Shown: positions 1 through 5,836, counted from the first letter of the stretch. The stretch is DNA of 11,534 bases from an uncultured Collinsella sp. (GCA_902491765.1 CABUIY010000031.1:1-11534); one strand, 5' to 3'. The notes: generated by a model not told the origin, from the letters alone. Made by a program: numbers and translations.

Positions 1-71
1 TTGGAGAGAGCGCTCCCGCAAACTGCCTCTTGACAACTTATAGGAGCGTCGGTTTTGAAAAGCAGGATGAC

Positions 72-108
72 CGGCCTGCTCGGGATGTTCAAAAAAGTCT
101 ACTCACTT
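72..108 (-). repeat. Bipartite repeat copy 1 (GTGAGTAGAC-N14-CGAGCA)
   Basis: Read on the minus strand this is AAGTGAGTAGAC, 14 nt beginning with a T run, then CGAGCAGGCCG. The same two blocks with the same 14-nt gap occur at 1408-1446, 1497-1530 and 11423-11456. The AAGTGAG end points right, toward the gene starting at 292. Together with the copy at 1410-1446 it forms an inverted pair around that gene, in which even the outer CAGGCCG is shared. I do not recognise a named family. Confidence 0.85.
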
Positions 109-142
109 GCTGCGCAAAGTTTCTGCATACGAAAAAAATGGG

Positions 143-208
143 GTTTTCAACAGGTCTTCGTCAAGCTCTCGGCAAGCTTTTGGCCAGTTGGGGAGGGCTG
201 TTGAAAAC
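143..208. repeat. 11-bp perfect inverted repeat in leader region
   Basis: GTTTTCAACAG (143-153) is the exact reverse complement of CTGTTGAAAAC (198-208), with 44 nt between. It lies in the roughly 290-nt non-coding stretch before the gene at 292. It could be a transcript stem or an operator pair. Apart from this and the bipartite repeat I see nothing certain in 1-291. A TTGACA at 30-35 has no convincing -10 partner. Confidence 0.55.
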
Positions 209-291
209 TTGGCAGTCCGTTCGGTGCCATTTTTGGTGCGCTCGCCCCAATGCGAGACAGGCTGGGTTGAAATTCGTGTTTTCCTGTGCCT

Positions 292-1419
292 ATGAAGGAT
301 TTACTTTGTGACATATCGGCTTTTAGGTATTTGCGTTTGCCTCCTCAGGTCCGCGCTTTATGTCCGCCGCTTCCACGGCCGGAAGAAGACCGGCAGCGAT
401 ATGACCTCGCCCGTAACCCGACGGCTGCGGTTGCGCTCGGTTTTCCGTTGTATACATTGGTTCGGACGAGAAACAAGCGGACTTGCCCTGCCAGCATTAG
501 GCAACGGCTGTTCCTTGGCGAGCTCCCCCGGGAATCTGTGCTGGAAACGGAGCATGGATTTTTGATTACGTCTCCTCTACTGACGGCATTCATCATGTCA
601 CGGCATTTGACGGATCTTCAGCTCCTTTTGGTATTGGCGGAGATGTGTGGCTTGTTTGCGGTGTGCGCTCTGCCGGCGGCACTTGAGGCGGAGCTTACGC
701 GTGCAATTGATTCGGGCGCGATTTCGACAACGTTCGGTTGGGTGCGCTGCCCGTCCGAGGACGGCACCGCCTCAAATTTATGGCGTCGAGACGCTTTGGT
801 TTTGGGCAGAGACCTTGACCGTTTTTGTTCAGATGTTTGCGGGATGCGTTACGGCAATAGATTTATGGCGGTATCGCAACTCGTTCCATTGGGTGCCGCG
901 TCGCCTTTTGAGGTCGAGGCGTATTTGTTGCTTGGACTGCCGCGAGCCCTGGGAGGCGAAGGGTTTTGCGGCATAGAGCTCAATGTCGAAGTGACGTTAA
1001 GCACAAGTGCTCGAGCGATTGTGGGAAAGTCCCGTGTATATATCGACCTACTTCTTTCTTCGCCGGACGGTAGGCGACAGGTGGCCATTGAATGTCAGGG
1101 AAAGGCCTCGCACGGACGCGCGGGGGATGGCTTGCGTGACGCTGACCGCATGACGGCCCTTCAGGCCATGGGCTACGATGTGCTTCTCCTTACACACAGA
1201 CAGATATCGGATGAGGATAGATTCCGCGCGATCGTTAAGGCCGTATGCAGGATGCTCGATGCTGAATATCGTGATAAAAGCTCGGATGAGCAAAGGGCTG
1301 AGGCATTACTCCGGTCTGAACTATTCATTGACTGGACAAAATTGGGAGTAATCGACGGAAAGATGCCCGTTAGACACAAAATGGCTCGATCGTGGACGGC
1401 TGCGAATCTAAGTGAGTAG
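292..1419 (+). CDS. PD-(D/E)XK nuclease-like protein with AbiEi/DUF559-like layout
   Basis: This is a protein of about 375 aa. The ATG at 292 is preferred to the in-frame GTG at 286 because the start MKDLLCDISAFRYLRLPP looks like a family N-terminus; no good Shine-Dalgarno is visible for either. The first half contains GFLITSP (residues ~89-95), recalling the 'vtSP..t' segment of AbiEi-type antitoxin/DUF559 proteins. The second half has SPFEVEAY (~204-211), VYIDLLL (~249-255) with an Asp, and AIECQGK (~265-271). These are followed by His, then GLRDADRMTALQAMGYDVLLLT, which is the DUF559/Vsr-like end of a restriction-endonuclease fold. The E...D...ExQ residues are the expected metal site, with Gln or the following Lys in the last position. 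The nuclease assignment is inferred from this pattern. The gene uses more AT-rich codons than its neighbours. Its stop codon (1417-1419) lies inside a bipartite repeat copy. Substrate and role are unknown; phage defence or a regulator is possible. Confidence 0.8.
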   Translation: MKDLLCDISAFRYLRLPPQVRALCPPLPRPEEDRQRYDLARNPTAAVALGFPLYTLVRTRNKRTCPASIRQRLFLGELPRESVLETEHGFLITSPLLTAFIMSRHLTDLQLLLVLAEMCGLFAVCALPAALEAELTRAIDSGAISTTFGWVRCPSEDGTASNLWRRDALVLGRDLDRFCSDVCGMRYGNRFMAVSQLVPLGAASPFEVEAYLLLGLPRALGGEGFCGIELNVEVTLSTSARAIVGKSRVYIDLLLSSPDGRRQVAIECQGKASHGRAGDGLRDADRMTALQAMGYDVLLLTHRQISDEDRFRAIVKAVCRMLDAEYRDKSSDEQRAEALLRSELFIDWTKLGVIDGKMPVRHKMARSWTAANLSE

Positions 1420-1446
1420 ACTTTTGGCACTTTGGCGACCAGGCCG
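1408..1446 (+). repeat. Bipartite repeat copy 2, overlapping a stop codon
   Basis: CTAAGTGAGTAGAC (1408-1421), 14 nt, then CGACCAGGCCG (1436-1446). It has one change from the CGAGCA consensus. The TAG of GTGAGTAGAC is the stop codon of the gene beginning at 292, so the last codons of that protein (Leu-Ser-Glu) are written by the repeat. Downstream similarity to copy 4 continues: TTTTGCAACAAG and TACCTGC here match TTTTGCACAAG and TACCTGC after 11456. Confidence 0.85.
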
Positions 1447-1471
1447 TTTTGCAACAAGTCATTTACCTGCG

Positions 1472-1483
1472 GCTTTATAAAGC
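1472..1483. repeat. Perfect 12-bp palindrome between two repeat copies
   Basis: GCTTTATAAAGC reads the same on both strands. It sits within a few bases of the midpoint (1469) between the inverted repeat copies at 1408 and 1530, so the 123-bp unit 1408-1530 is roughly symmetric. It could be a protein-binding site or a structural centre of the repeat pair. Confidence 0.6.
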
Positions 1484-1496
1484 AATATGGGTGGTG

Positions 1497-1530
1497 TGCT
1501 CGGCAAGTTCCAAAAAGTCTACTCACTTAG
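1497..1530 (-). repeat. Bipartite repeat copy 3
   Basis: On the minus strand: CTAAGTGAGTAGAC (1530-1517), 14 nt (1516-1503), CGAGCA (1502-1497), a full match to the consensus. It is inverted relative to copy 2, with 50 nt between the two outer blocks. Its CTAAG end points right, toward the rubrerythrin gene. Confidence 0.85.
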
Positions 1531-1596
1531 TTTTTGACGAGAAGCCGATGCCGAAGGCGGTCCTATTTCAGGGCGTTAACAAGTTCGTGAGGCACG

Positions 1597-1627
1597 AAAA
1601 AGGCCCGAACCAATATGGTCCGGGCCT
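1597..1627 (-). terminator. Intrinsic terminator of rubrerythrin
   Basis: AGGCCCGAACC (1601-1611) pairs with GGTCCGGGCCT (1617-1627) over an AATAT loop. The single mismatch becomes a G-U pair in the minus-strand RNA. On the minus strand the stem is followed by a short U run from AAAA at 1597-1600. It begins about 35 nt past the rubrerythrin stop codon. Confidence 0.85.
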
Positions 1628-1661
1628 CATCAAGCTAGAGGTTATGTCTCAGGCGGTTGGC

Positions 1662-2222
1662 TTAGCCAAAGTAGCGCTTGAGCAGGCCGGCGAAAGCCTT
1701 GCCGTGGCGGGCCTCGTCGCGAGCCATCTCGTGCACGGTGTCGTGGATGGCATCGAGGCCAGCGGCCTTGGCGCGCTTAGCAAGATCGGTCTTGCCGGCG
1801 GTGGCGCCGTTCTCGGCCTCAACGCGCATCTCGAGGTTCTTCTTGGTGGAGTCGGTCACGACCTCGCCCAGGAGCTCAGCGAACTTGGCGGCATGCTCGG
1901 CCTCCTCGTGGGCAGCCTTCTCCCAGTACAGGCCGATCTCGGGGTAGCCCTCGCGATGAGCGACGCGAGCCATGGCCAGGTACATACCGACCTCGGAGCA
2001 CTCGCCCTCAAAGTTGGCGCGCAGGTCGGCAACGATGTCCTCGGAGACACCCTCCATCTTGGCGACGCCCACGACGTGCTCGGCAGCCCACTCGAGCTGA
2101 CCCTCCTCCTGCTTCAGGAAGCGAGAACCGGGAACGCCGCACTGGGGGCACTTGAAGTCCTCGGGCAGCTGGTCGCCGTCGAACTCTTCCACATAACCGC
2201 AAACGGGGCAAACAAACTTCAT
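1662..2222 (-). CDS. Reverse rubrerythrin (rubredoxin domain first)
   Basis: A non-haem diiron peroxidase that detoxifies hydrogen peroxide in the cytoplasm of anaerobes. The start is the ATG at 2222, preceded by AAAGGA at a suitable distance and beginning directly with the rubredoxin motif; upstream extension would add unrelated residues. The protein is 186 aa. A rubredoxin-like iron site has CPVC (5-8) and CPQC (25-28). The ferritin-like four-helix domain follows, with EGECSE (72-77), EEAEH (106-110), E137 and DEARH (169-173) supplying Glu and His ligands. Rubredoxin at the N-terminus marks the 'reverse' type, as in clostridial revRbr and NADH peroxidase, rather than classical rubrerythrin. 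Codon choice is strongly biased (AAG, CTC, GCC), consistent with high expression. It is a single-gene unit with its own promoter and terminator, divergent from the alcohol dehydrogenase operon. Confidence 0.95.
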   Translation of the reverse strand: MKFVCPVCGYVEEFDGDQLPEDFKCPQCGVPGSRFLKQEEGQLEWAAEHVVGVAKMEGVSEDIVADLRANFEGECSEVGMYLAMARVAHREGYPEIGLYWEKAAHEEAEHAAKFAELLGEVVTDSTKKNLEMRVEAENGATAGKTDLAKRAKAAGLDAIHDTVHEMARDEARHGKAFAGLLKRYFG

Positions 2223-2257
2223 GATTCGATCCTTTCGATCGATGGCGATTGTGCGCT

Positions 2258-2288
2258 CGTCCGGTCCCGTAAGGGCCCTCTCCGGACG
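2258..2288 (-). promoter_or_regulatory. Hairpin in rubrerythrin 5' leader
   Basis: CGTCCGG (2258-2264) and CCGGACG (2282-2288) are perfect 7-bp complements. The loop contains a smaller CCC/GGG stem around GTAA. It would lie in the roughly 75-nt leader between the predicted promoter and the start at 2222. There is no U run, so it is not a terminator; it may affect mRNA stability or regulation. Confidence 0.45.
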
Positions 2289-2306
2289 TGCGTCTTGACG
2301 AGTTCT

Positions 2307-2334
2307 ATTATCCATAAATGCAACCAAATGTGAA
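2307..2334 (-). promoter_or_regulatory. Predicted promoter of rubrerythrin
   Basis: Read on the minus strand, a -35 of TTCACA (2334-2329, five of six matches to TTGACA) is followed by a 16-nt spacer and a -10 of GATAAT (2312-2307, five of six matches to TATAAT). Transcription would start near 2300, giving a leader of about 75-80 nt. Confidence 0.6.
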
Positions 2335-2380
2335 GCCTATTAGGAATGATTTTTAATAAAACAATTTCGAGATATGAAGA

Positions 2381-2460
2381 TGTTGATTGATTAACGATTG
2401 GGAGGCCGTCTGCGATCTTTGCTGAGTACAATCGGGCGAGCAAATGTTGACCTATCAACA
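2381..2460. promoter_or_regulatory. Paired palindromes upstream of ADH operon
   Basis: TGTTGA-CCTA-TCAACA (2445-2460) is a perfect 6+6 inverted repeat. TGTTGA-TTGA-TTAACG (2381-2396) is a degenerate second copy with the same 4-nt centre, 64 bp upstream. The perfect copy lies just before the Shine-Dalgarno of the dehydrogenase gene. A TACAAT at 2427-2432 could be a -10, but I see no matching -35. Two similar sites about six helical turns apart suggest a repressor operator. The perfect copy could instead act as an RNA hairpin next to the ribosome site. Confidence 0.45.
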
Positions 2461-2478
2461 AATGAAGGAGTTTCCTTT

Positions 2479-3699
2479 ATGCATCTAGCCCGTCGTGCCT
2501 GGTGCCGAACATATCAGACGGTTTTTCGCATTGCATTGCCGATCCTGCCCTATACCGAGCCGCGCATTTTGGAGCATGCCGAGGATGTGCCCGCGGTGCT
2601 TCAAAAGCGCTCGATCCAGAAGGTCCTTATCGTGACGGATCCCGGCATTGCCCGTCTGGGGCTCACGGCACCGCTCGAGACGGCGCTCGCATCCAGGGGG
2701 ATTGGCGTTACGGTCTATGCCGAAACGCGTGCGAACCCCACGGTCTCGAATGTGGAGGAAGCGGCGTCCCTGTATCGAGAGAGTGCCTGCCGGGCCATTA
2801 TCGGCTTTGGCGGAGGATCAGCCATGGACTGCGCCAAGGGCGTGGGCGCACGTATTGCGCAGCCAAACAAGCCCATCAACAAGATGCGCGGCCTGCTGCG
2901 GGTTCATCGTCGCCTGCCGCTGCTCATCGCCGTTCCCACCACGGCAGGTACGGGAAGCGAGGTCACGCTTGCGGCAGTAATTACCGATGACGGGACGCAC
3001 TACAAATACCCCATTAACGACTTTGTGCTCATCCCGCGTTTTGCAGTCCACGACCCCGAGTTTACGTGCGGCTTGCCCGCTTCCATTACGGGGCAGACGG
3101 GCATGGACGCCCTGACGCATGCCGTTGAGGCCTTTATCGGGCGAAGCACCACGCCCTATACGCGCAAGATGGCGCGACAGGCGGTGCAGCTTATCCACGA
3201 CAATTTGCTCGAGGCCCATGAGCATGGTGACGACATGTGCGCTCGTCGCAATATGCTTTTGGCGGCGTATAAGGCGGGCGTTGCGTTTACCCGCTCCTAT
3301 GTCGGATATGTGCATGCCATCGCGCACAGTTTGGGCGGCCGATACGGAATTCCGCACGGTTTGGCCAACGCGATCATCCTGCCGCACATGCTTCGCGCTT
3401 ATGGTGACGCCGCCGCCCCCAAGCTTGCCGATCTTGCTCACATGGCGGGCATTGCGCCGGCTACCGCGCAGGATAGTCTTGCGGCCGAGGCCTTTATCGA
3501 TTGGGTCGACCGCATGAACGAGGCCCTGGGAATCCCCAAATATGTTTTGGGCATTCGCCGCTCTGACATTCCCGAGATGGCGGCGCATACCGATGCCGAG
3601 GCCAATCCGCTATACCCCGTTCCGCTTCTAATGGACCGCTTGGAGCTCGAGCATATGTACGAAGTCGTTGCAGGTGGTATGTTTGAGGACGAGAATTAG
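2479..3699 (+). CDS. Iron-containing (group III) alcohol dehydrogenase
   Basis: Interconverts a primary alcohol and its aldehyde with NAD(P)H. The ATG at 2479 is chosen because GAAGGAG stands 8-9 nt upstream; the longer frame from 2398 has no such signal. The product is 406 aa, normal for the family. The N-terminal dinucleotide-binding half carries GFGGGSAMD (109-117) and PTTAGTGSE (153-161). The helical metal-binding half has GMDALTHAVE (208-217) with D210 and H214, then H283 in GYVHAIAHSLGG (H279 is also present), and H293 in GIPHGLANA. These are the expected iron ligands and glycine-rich nucleotide site. It is followed after 8 nt by an aldehyde dehydrogenase whose Shine-Dalgarno overlaps this stop codon, so the two are co-transcribed. 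The substrate cannot be read from sequence; fermentative or aldehyde-detoxifying roles both fit. Confidence 0.93.
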   Translation: MHLARRAWCRTYQTVFRIALPILPYTEPRILEHAEDVPAVLQKRSIQKVLIVTDPGIARLGLTAPLETALASRGIGVTVYAETRANPTVSNVEEAASLYRESACRAIIGFGGGSAMDCAKGVGARIAQPNKPINKMRGLLRVHRRLPLLIAVPTTAGTGSEVTLAAVITDDGTHYKYPINDFVLIPRFAVHDPEFTCGLPASITGQTGMDALTHAVEAFIGRSTTPYTRKMARQAVQLIHDNLLEAHEHGDDMCARRNMLLAAYKAGVAFTRSYVGYVHAIAHSLGGRYGIPHGLANAIILPHMLRAYGDAAAPKLADLAHMAGIAPATAQDSLAAEAFIDWVDRMNEALGIPKYVLGIRRSDIPEMAAHTDAEANPLYPVPLLMDRLELEHMYEVVAGGMFEDEN

Positions 3700-3707
3700 G
3701 AGGGTCC

Positions 3708-5087
3708 ATGAACACCGAGGAAATTGCGCGCATCGTCGGCGATCAGCGCGCCTACTTTAAGACGCACGCCACGTTTGATGTCGATGCTCGACGTCGCGCG
3801 CTCGTGAGTTTACGCGATGCGGTGCGGGCCCACGAGGCCGATATCGCCCATGCGCTCAAGACCGATTTGGGGAAGTCGCATGACGAGGCCTATATGTGCG
3901 AGATTGGTACGTCGCTTTCCGAGATTCGACATCAGATCGCTCACGTGGCTCGATGGAGTCGTCCGCGCCTGCGTCCGTGCGATCTCGCTAACGCCGTGAG
4001 CGTGTGCAAAACGCAAGCCGTGCCCTATGGCGTCACACTCATCATGGCTCCGTGGAACTACCCGTTTTTGCTAACACTCGAGCCGCTCGCCGGCGCCCTT
4101 GCCGCGGGCAATACCGTGGTCATCAAGCCGAGTGCCTATGCTCCGGCATCGAGCGCGGTGCTCAAGCAAATCTGTGAAGAGGCATTTGATCCGTGCCTGG
4201 TGACGGTTGTCGAGGGCGGGCGCGCCGAAAACGAAGCGCTGCTCGATGAGTGCTGGGACAAGATCTTCTTTACCGGTAGCGTTCCGGTCGGCAAACTCGT
4301 CATGGAGCGCGCAAGTAAAAACCTTACGCCCGTGACGCTTGAGCTGGGCGGAAAGAGCCCCTGCATCGTGGATGCGACGGCAAACTTGAAGGTTGCGGCG
4401 CGGCGTATCGCCTTTGGTAAATGGCTCAACGTGGGGCAGACCTGCGTGGCGCCCGACTACCTGCTGGTCGATGCGCGCGTGCACGACGAGCTGCTGGACC
4501 TCATCAGGGAAGAGGCCCGCCGTATGTTTGGCGAGCATCCGCTCGATAACGAGGATTATGGGCATATCGTCAACGCCAAGCATTTTGCGCGCGTGCGTGG
4601 GCTGATCGATCCCGATAAGGTTGTGCTTGGAGGCACGGCGCGCGAGTCATCGCTCAAGATTGAGCCGACGATTTTGGACGGCGTGACCCCCGATGACGCC
4701 GTGATGCAGGAGGAGATTTTCGGCCCCATCTTGCCGGTGCTGACGTTTGAGAGCCTAGACGAGGCCGAGACGTTTATTACGGATCGTCCGACGCCGCTGG
4801 CTCTGTATATCTTTAGCCAGGATCGCGCAGTTCAGCAGCGCTTTGTGCGTTACGTGCCCTTTGGCGGCGGCTGCGTCAACGACACGATTATGCACTTGGC
4901 TACGAGCCATATGGGCTTTGGTGGCATGGGTGCGAGCGGTATGGGGCAGTACCATGGACGCGAGAGCTTCGATACGTTTAGCCACAAGAAGAGTATCGTG
5001 AACAAGGCAACTTGGCTGGACGTGCCGTTTCGGTATGCGCCCTACGCAAGCTGGAAGCACAAATTCGTGCGCATGTTTGTGCATTAG
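3708..5087 (+). CDS. ALDH3-like NAD(P)-dependent aldehyde dehydrogenase
   Basis: Oxidises an aldehyde to its carboxylic acid. It starts at an ATG with AGGAGG (3698-3703) overlapping the stop of the upstream gene. At 459 aa it has the shorter length typical of class 3 enzymes. Visible motifs: APWNYP (114-119) with the oxyanion Asn N117; VVIKPSAYAP (137-146) with cofactor-binding K140; FFTGS (187-191); LELGGKSP (211-218) with general-base E212; and GQTCVAPDY (243-251) with catalytic C246. The C-terminal GFGGMGASGMG and FSHKKS segments also match class 3/CALDH enzymes. All key residues are present, so the enzyme should be active. Coupling to the iron alcohol dehydrogenase implies a shared aldehyde intermediate. 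Chain length and identity of the substrate are unknown. Confidence 0.94.
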   Translation: MNTEEIARIVGDQRAYFKTHATFDVDARRRALVSLRDAVRAHEADIAHALKTDLGKSHDEAYMCEIGTSLSEIRHQIAHVARWSRPRLRPCDLANAVSVCKTQAVPYGVTLIMAPWNYPFLLTLEPLAGALAAGNTVVIKPSAYAPASSAVLKQICEEAFDPCLVTVVEGGRAENEALLDECWDKIFFTGSVPVGKLVMERASKNLTPVTLELGGKSPCIVDATANLKVAARRIAFGKWLNVGQTCVAPDYLLVDARVHDELLDLIREEARRMFGEHPLDNEDYGHIVNAKHFARVRGLIDPDKVVLGGTARESSLKIEPTILDGVTPDDAVMQEEIFGPILPVLTFESLDEAETFITDRPTPLALYIFSQDRAVQQRFVRYVPFGGGCVNDTIMHLATSHMGFGGMGASGMGQYHGRESFDTFSHKKSIVNKATWLDVPFRYAPYASWKHKFVRMFVH

Positions 5088-5088
5088 G

Positions 5089-5132
5089 AAATGGCAGGTA
5101 ATACGAACAAGTGTTCCCATTACCTGCCATTT
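5089..5132. terminator. 14-bp perfect inverted repeat after ALDH
   Basis: AAATGGCAGGTAAT (5089-5102) is the exact complement of ATTACCTGCCATTT (5119-5132). The loop holds a second stem, GAACA/TGTTC, so nearly the whole 44 nt can fold. It starts one base after the ALDH stop codon. The U tract is short on both strands, so it may be a weak bidirectional terminator or an mRNA 3'-end stabiliser. Confidence 0.65.
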
Positions 5133-5142
5133 ACGTTAGACT
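5114..5142 (+). promoter_or_regulatory. Possible promoter of small hydrophobic peptide gene
   Basis: TTCCCA (5114-5119), 17-nt spacer, TAGACT (5137-5142), each four of six matches to consensus. The predicted start point, about 5149, falls at the beginning of the GGGGTACGG arm. That would put the complementary arm at the very 5' end of the transcript. The match is weak; the fit with the arm is its main support. Confidence 0.3.
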
Positions 5143-5150
5143 ACTGCCAT

Positions 5151-5172
5151 GGGGTACGGATGGGCCAACTCC
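5151..5172 (+). repeat. 5' arm of long-range complementary pair
   Basis: GGGGTACGGATGG (5151-5163) and CCAACTCC (5165-5172) are perfectly complementary to CCATCCGTACCCC (5355-5367) and GGAGTTGG (5326-5333). The 21 paired bases flank the peptide gene. This arm ends four bases before the AGAAGGGA ribosome-binding site, so pairing would place a helix against that site. Confidence 0.85.
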
Positions 5173-5190
5173 CTTTAGAAGGGAATTGGT

Positions 5191-5274
5191 ATGAACGTAA
5201 GCGATGTTATTTCGTTACTGGCGTTGCTAATCGCGGCTATCGAACTCGGCCTGTTTATCGGCCGATTGAAATAG
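5191..5274 (+). CDS. 27-aa hydrophobic peptide, candidate type I toxin
   Basis: A 27-codon frame begins MNVSDVISLLALL and ends GLFIGRLK. Residues ~6-24 form a single hydrophobic helix, followed by a short basic tail. AGAAGGGA (5176-5183) is well placed before the ATG. Size, composition and tail resemble the small membrane peptides of type I toxin-antitoxin loci, particularly the 'putative holin-like toxin' family of Firmicutes, which also carry a GCCG...CGGC stem right after the stop; here GCCG (5274-5277) faces CGGC (5296-5299). Leader and downstream sequences are complementary over 21 bp, as expected for a translation-controlled toxin mRNA. If so, it would insert into the cytoplasmic membrane when derepressed. 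Homology is judged by eye only; a harmless leader peptide or a small membrane protein with another role remains possible. Confidence 0.65.
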   Translation: MNVSDVISLLALLIAAIELGLFIGRLK

Positions 5275-5325
5275 CCGCCCCCGCGTAAGCGAAGACGGCC
5301 ACTTCTCACGATGAAAACGTGTATC

Positions 5326-5367
5326 GGAGTTGGCAAGACCCGCTGCAACGGGTGCCATCCGTACCCC
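5326..5367 (+). ncRNA. 3' complementary arm with nested hairpin
   Basis: GGAGTTGG (5326-5333) and CCATCCGTACCCC (5355-5367) match the leader arm 5151-5172. They are separated by a small hairpin, ACCCG (5338-5342)/CGGGT (5349-5353). Paired with the leader it would make a two-segment helix with the hairpin bulged out. It is either the 3' untranslated part of the peptide mRNA, folding back in the manner of hok mRNA, or part of a separate antitoxin RNA. Confidence 0.5.
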
Positions 5368-5368
5368 T

Positions 5369-5397
5369 ATCTTATCTGCAAACGCTCTGTCTCGCAA
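5369..5397 (-). promoter_or_regulatory. Possible minus-strand promoter for an antisense RNA
   Basis: On the minus strand TTGCGA (5397-5392), 17-nt spacer, TAAGAT (5374-5369), each four of six matches. Transcription would start near 5362 and run leftward through the 3' arm toward the peptide gene, giving an RNA antisense to the peptide mRNA. The match is weak. The rest of 5400-5509 shows only a short GCCGG/CCGGC stem (5479-5493) and no gene I can support. Confidence 0.25.
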
Positions 5398-5509
5398 GCG
5401 TTGCGGCAAACGATTGAAAGGTACGAGTGGGTGAAATGTTGTCCGCACGGGCCCGTAGACTTCTCAGTAAGGTTAAGCGCCGGTTTATCCGGCCGTTAGG
5501 GGAGTTGCT

Positions 5510-5836
5510 ATGTACGAGCCTTCACGTGTTCTGTTGTCGTTTCATATCGCAGGATTTCAGTATGCCGACGGCGCTTTGGTCCTAGGCGATCTTAAAGCGG
5601 GCGATAAACTGACGCTGTGTGCCGAGTGCGATAATCCCCATGACCCTGAGGCGGTTGCGATTTATTACGGCAACACCAAGCTTGGCTATGTTCCGGGAAA
5701 CGAGGTCGGCCCACTGTCCTTGATGATGTATTACGGCCACGAGGACGTATTTGAGGCCCGCGTGCAACAGGTTGCTCCCGAGCGCAGCCCGTGGCACCAG
5801 GTGCGCGTTGGCCTCTATGTGGTGGATGCTCGCTAG
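5510..5836 (+). CDS. Stand-alone HIRAN-domain protein
   Basis: A 108-aa protein that is essentially one HIRAN domain, a small beta-barrel known in HLTF/Rad5 to bind 3' single-stranded DNA ends and found alone in bacteria. The match runs end to end: FHIAGF (11-16), LGDLKAGDKLTL (25-36), the signature ECDNPHDPEAVAIY (39-52), and KLGYVPGNEVGPLS (57-70). A ribosome site AGGGGAG precedes the ATG. It is followed 18 nt later by a 59-codon gene with its own strong ribosome site, suggesting co-transcription. Bacterial stand-alone HIRAN proteins have no settled function; recognition of damaged or stalled DNA is inferred from the domain. No catalytic residues are expected or seen. Confidence 0.9.
   Translation: MYEPSRVLLSFHIAGFQYADGALVLGDLKAGDKLTLCAECDNPHDPEAVAIYYGNTKLGYVPGNEVGPLSLMMYYGHEDVFEARVQQVAPERSPWHQVRVGLYVVDAR

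Noticed and set aside
30..311. 93-codon frame at the left edge
   Set aside because: No ribosome site or recognisable motif; it overlaps the bipartite repeat and an inverted repeat in a non-coding leader.
72..1530. Repeat copies as a short CRISPR array
   Set aside because: Copies alternate in orientation, are far apart and irregularly spaced, and there are no cas genes.
1449..2333. 294-codon plus-strand open frame opposite rubrerythrin
   Set aside because: It is the mirror of a strongly codon-biased gene. It has no ribosome site, and its protein is low-complexity Gly/Leu/Val/Ala, while the minus frame has all rubrerythrin motifs.
2329..2338. TGTGAAG as a Rex operator at rubrerythrin
   Set aside because: Only one half-site is present; it is better explained as the -35 element TTCACA on the minus strand.
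2818..3588. 256-codon minus-strand frame inside the alcohol dehydrogenase gene
   Set aside because: Antisense shadow of GC-rich coding sequence; no family motif and no ribosome site.
5311..5499. 62-codon Cys-containing frame after the small peptide gene
   Set aside because: No ribosome site, and it runs straight through the complementary arm and hairpin, which better explain the sequence.
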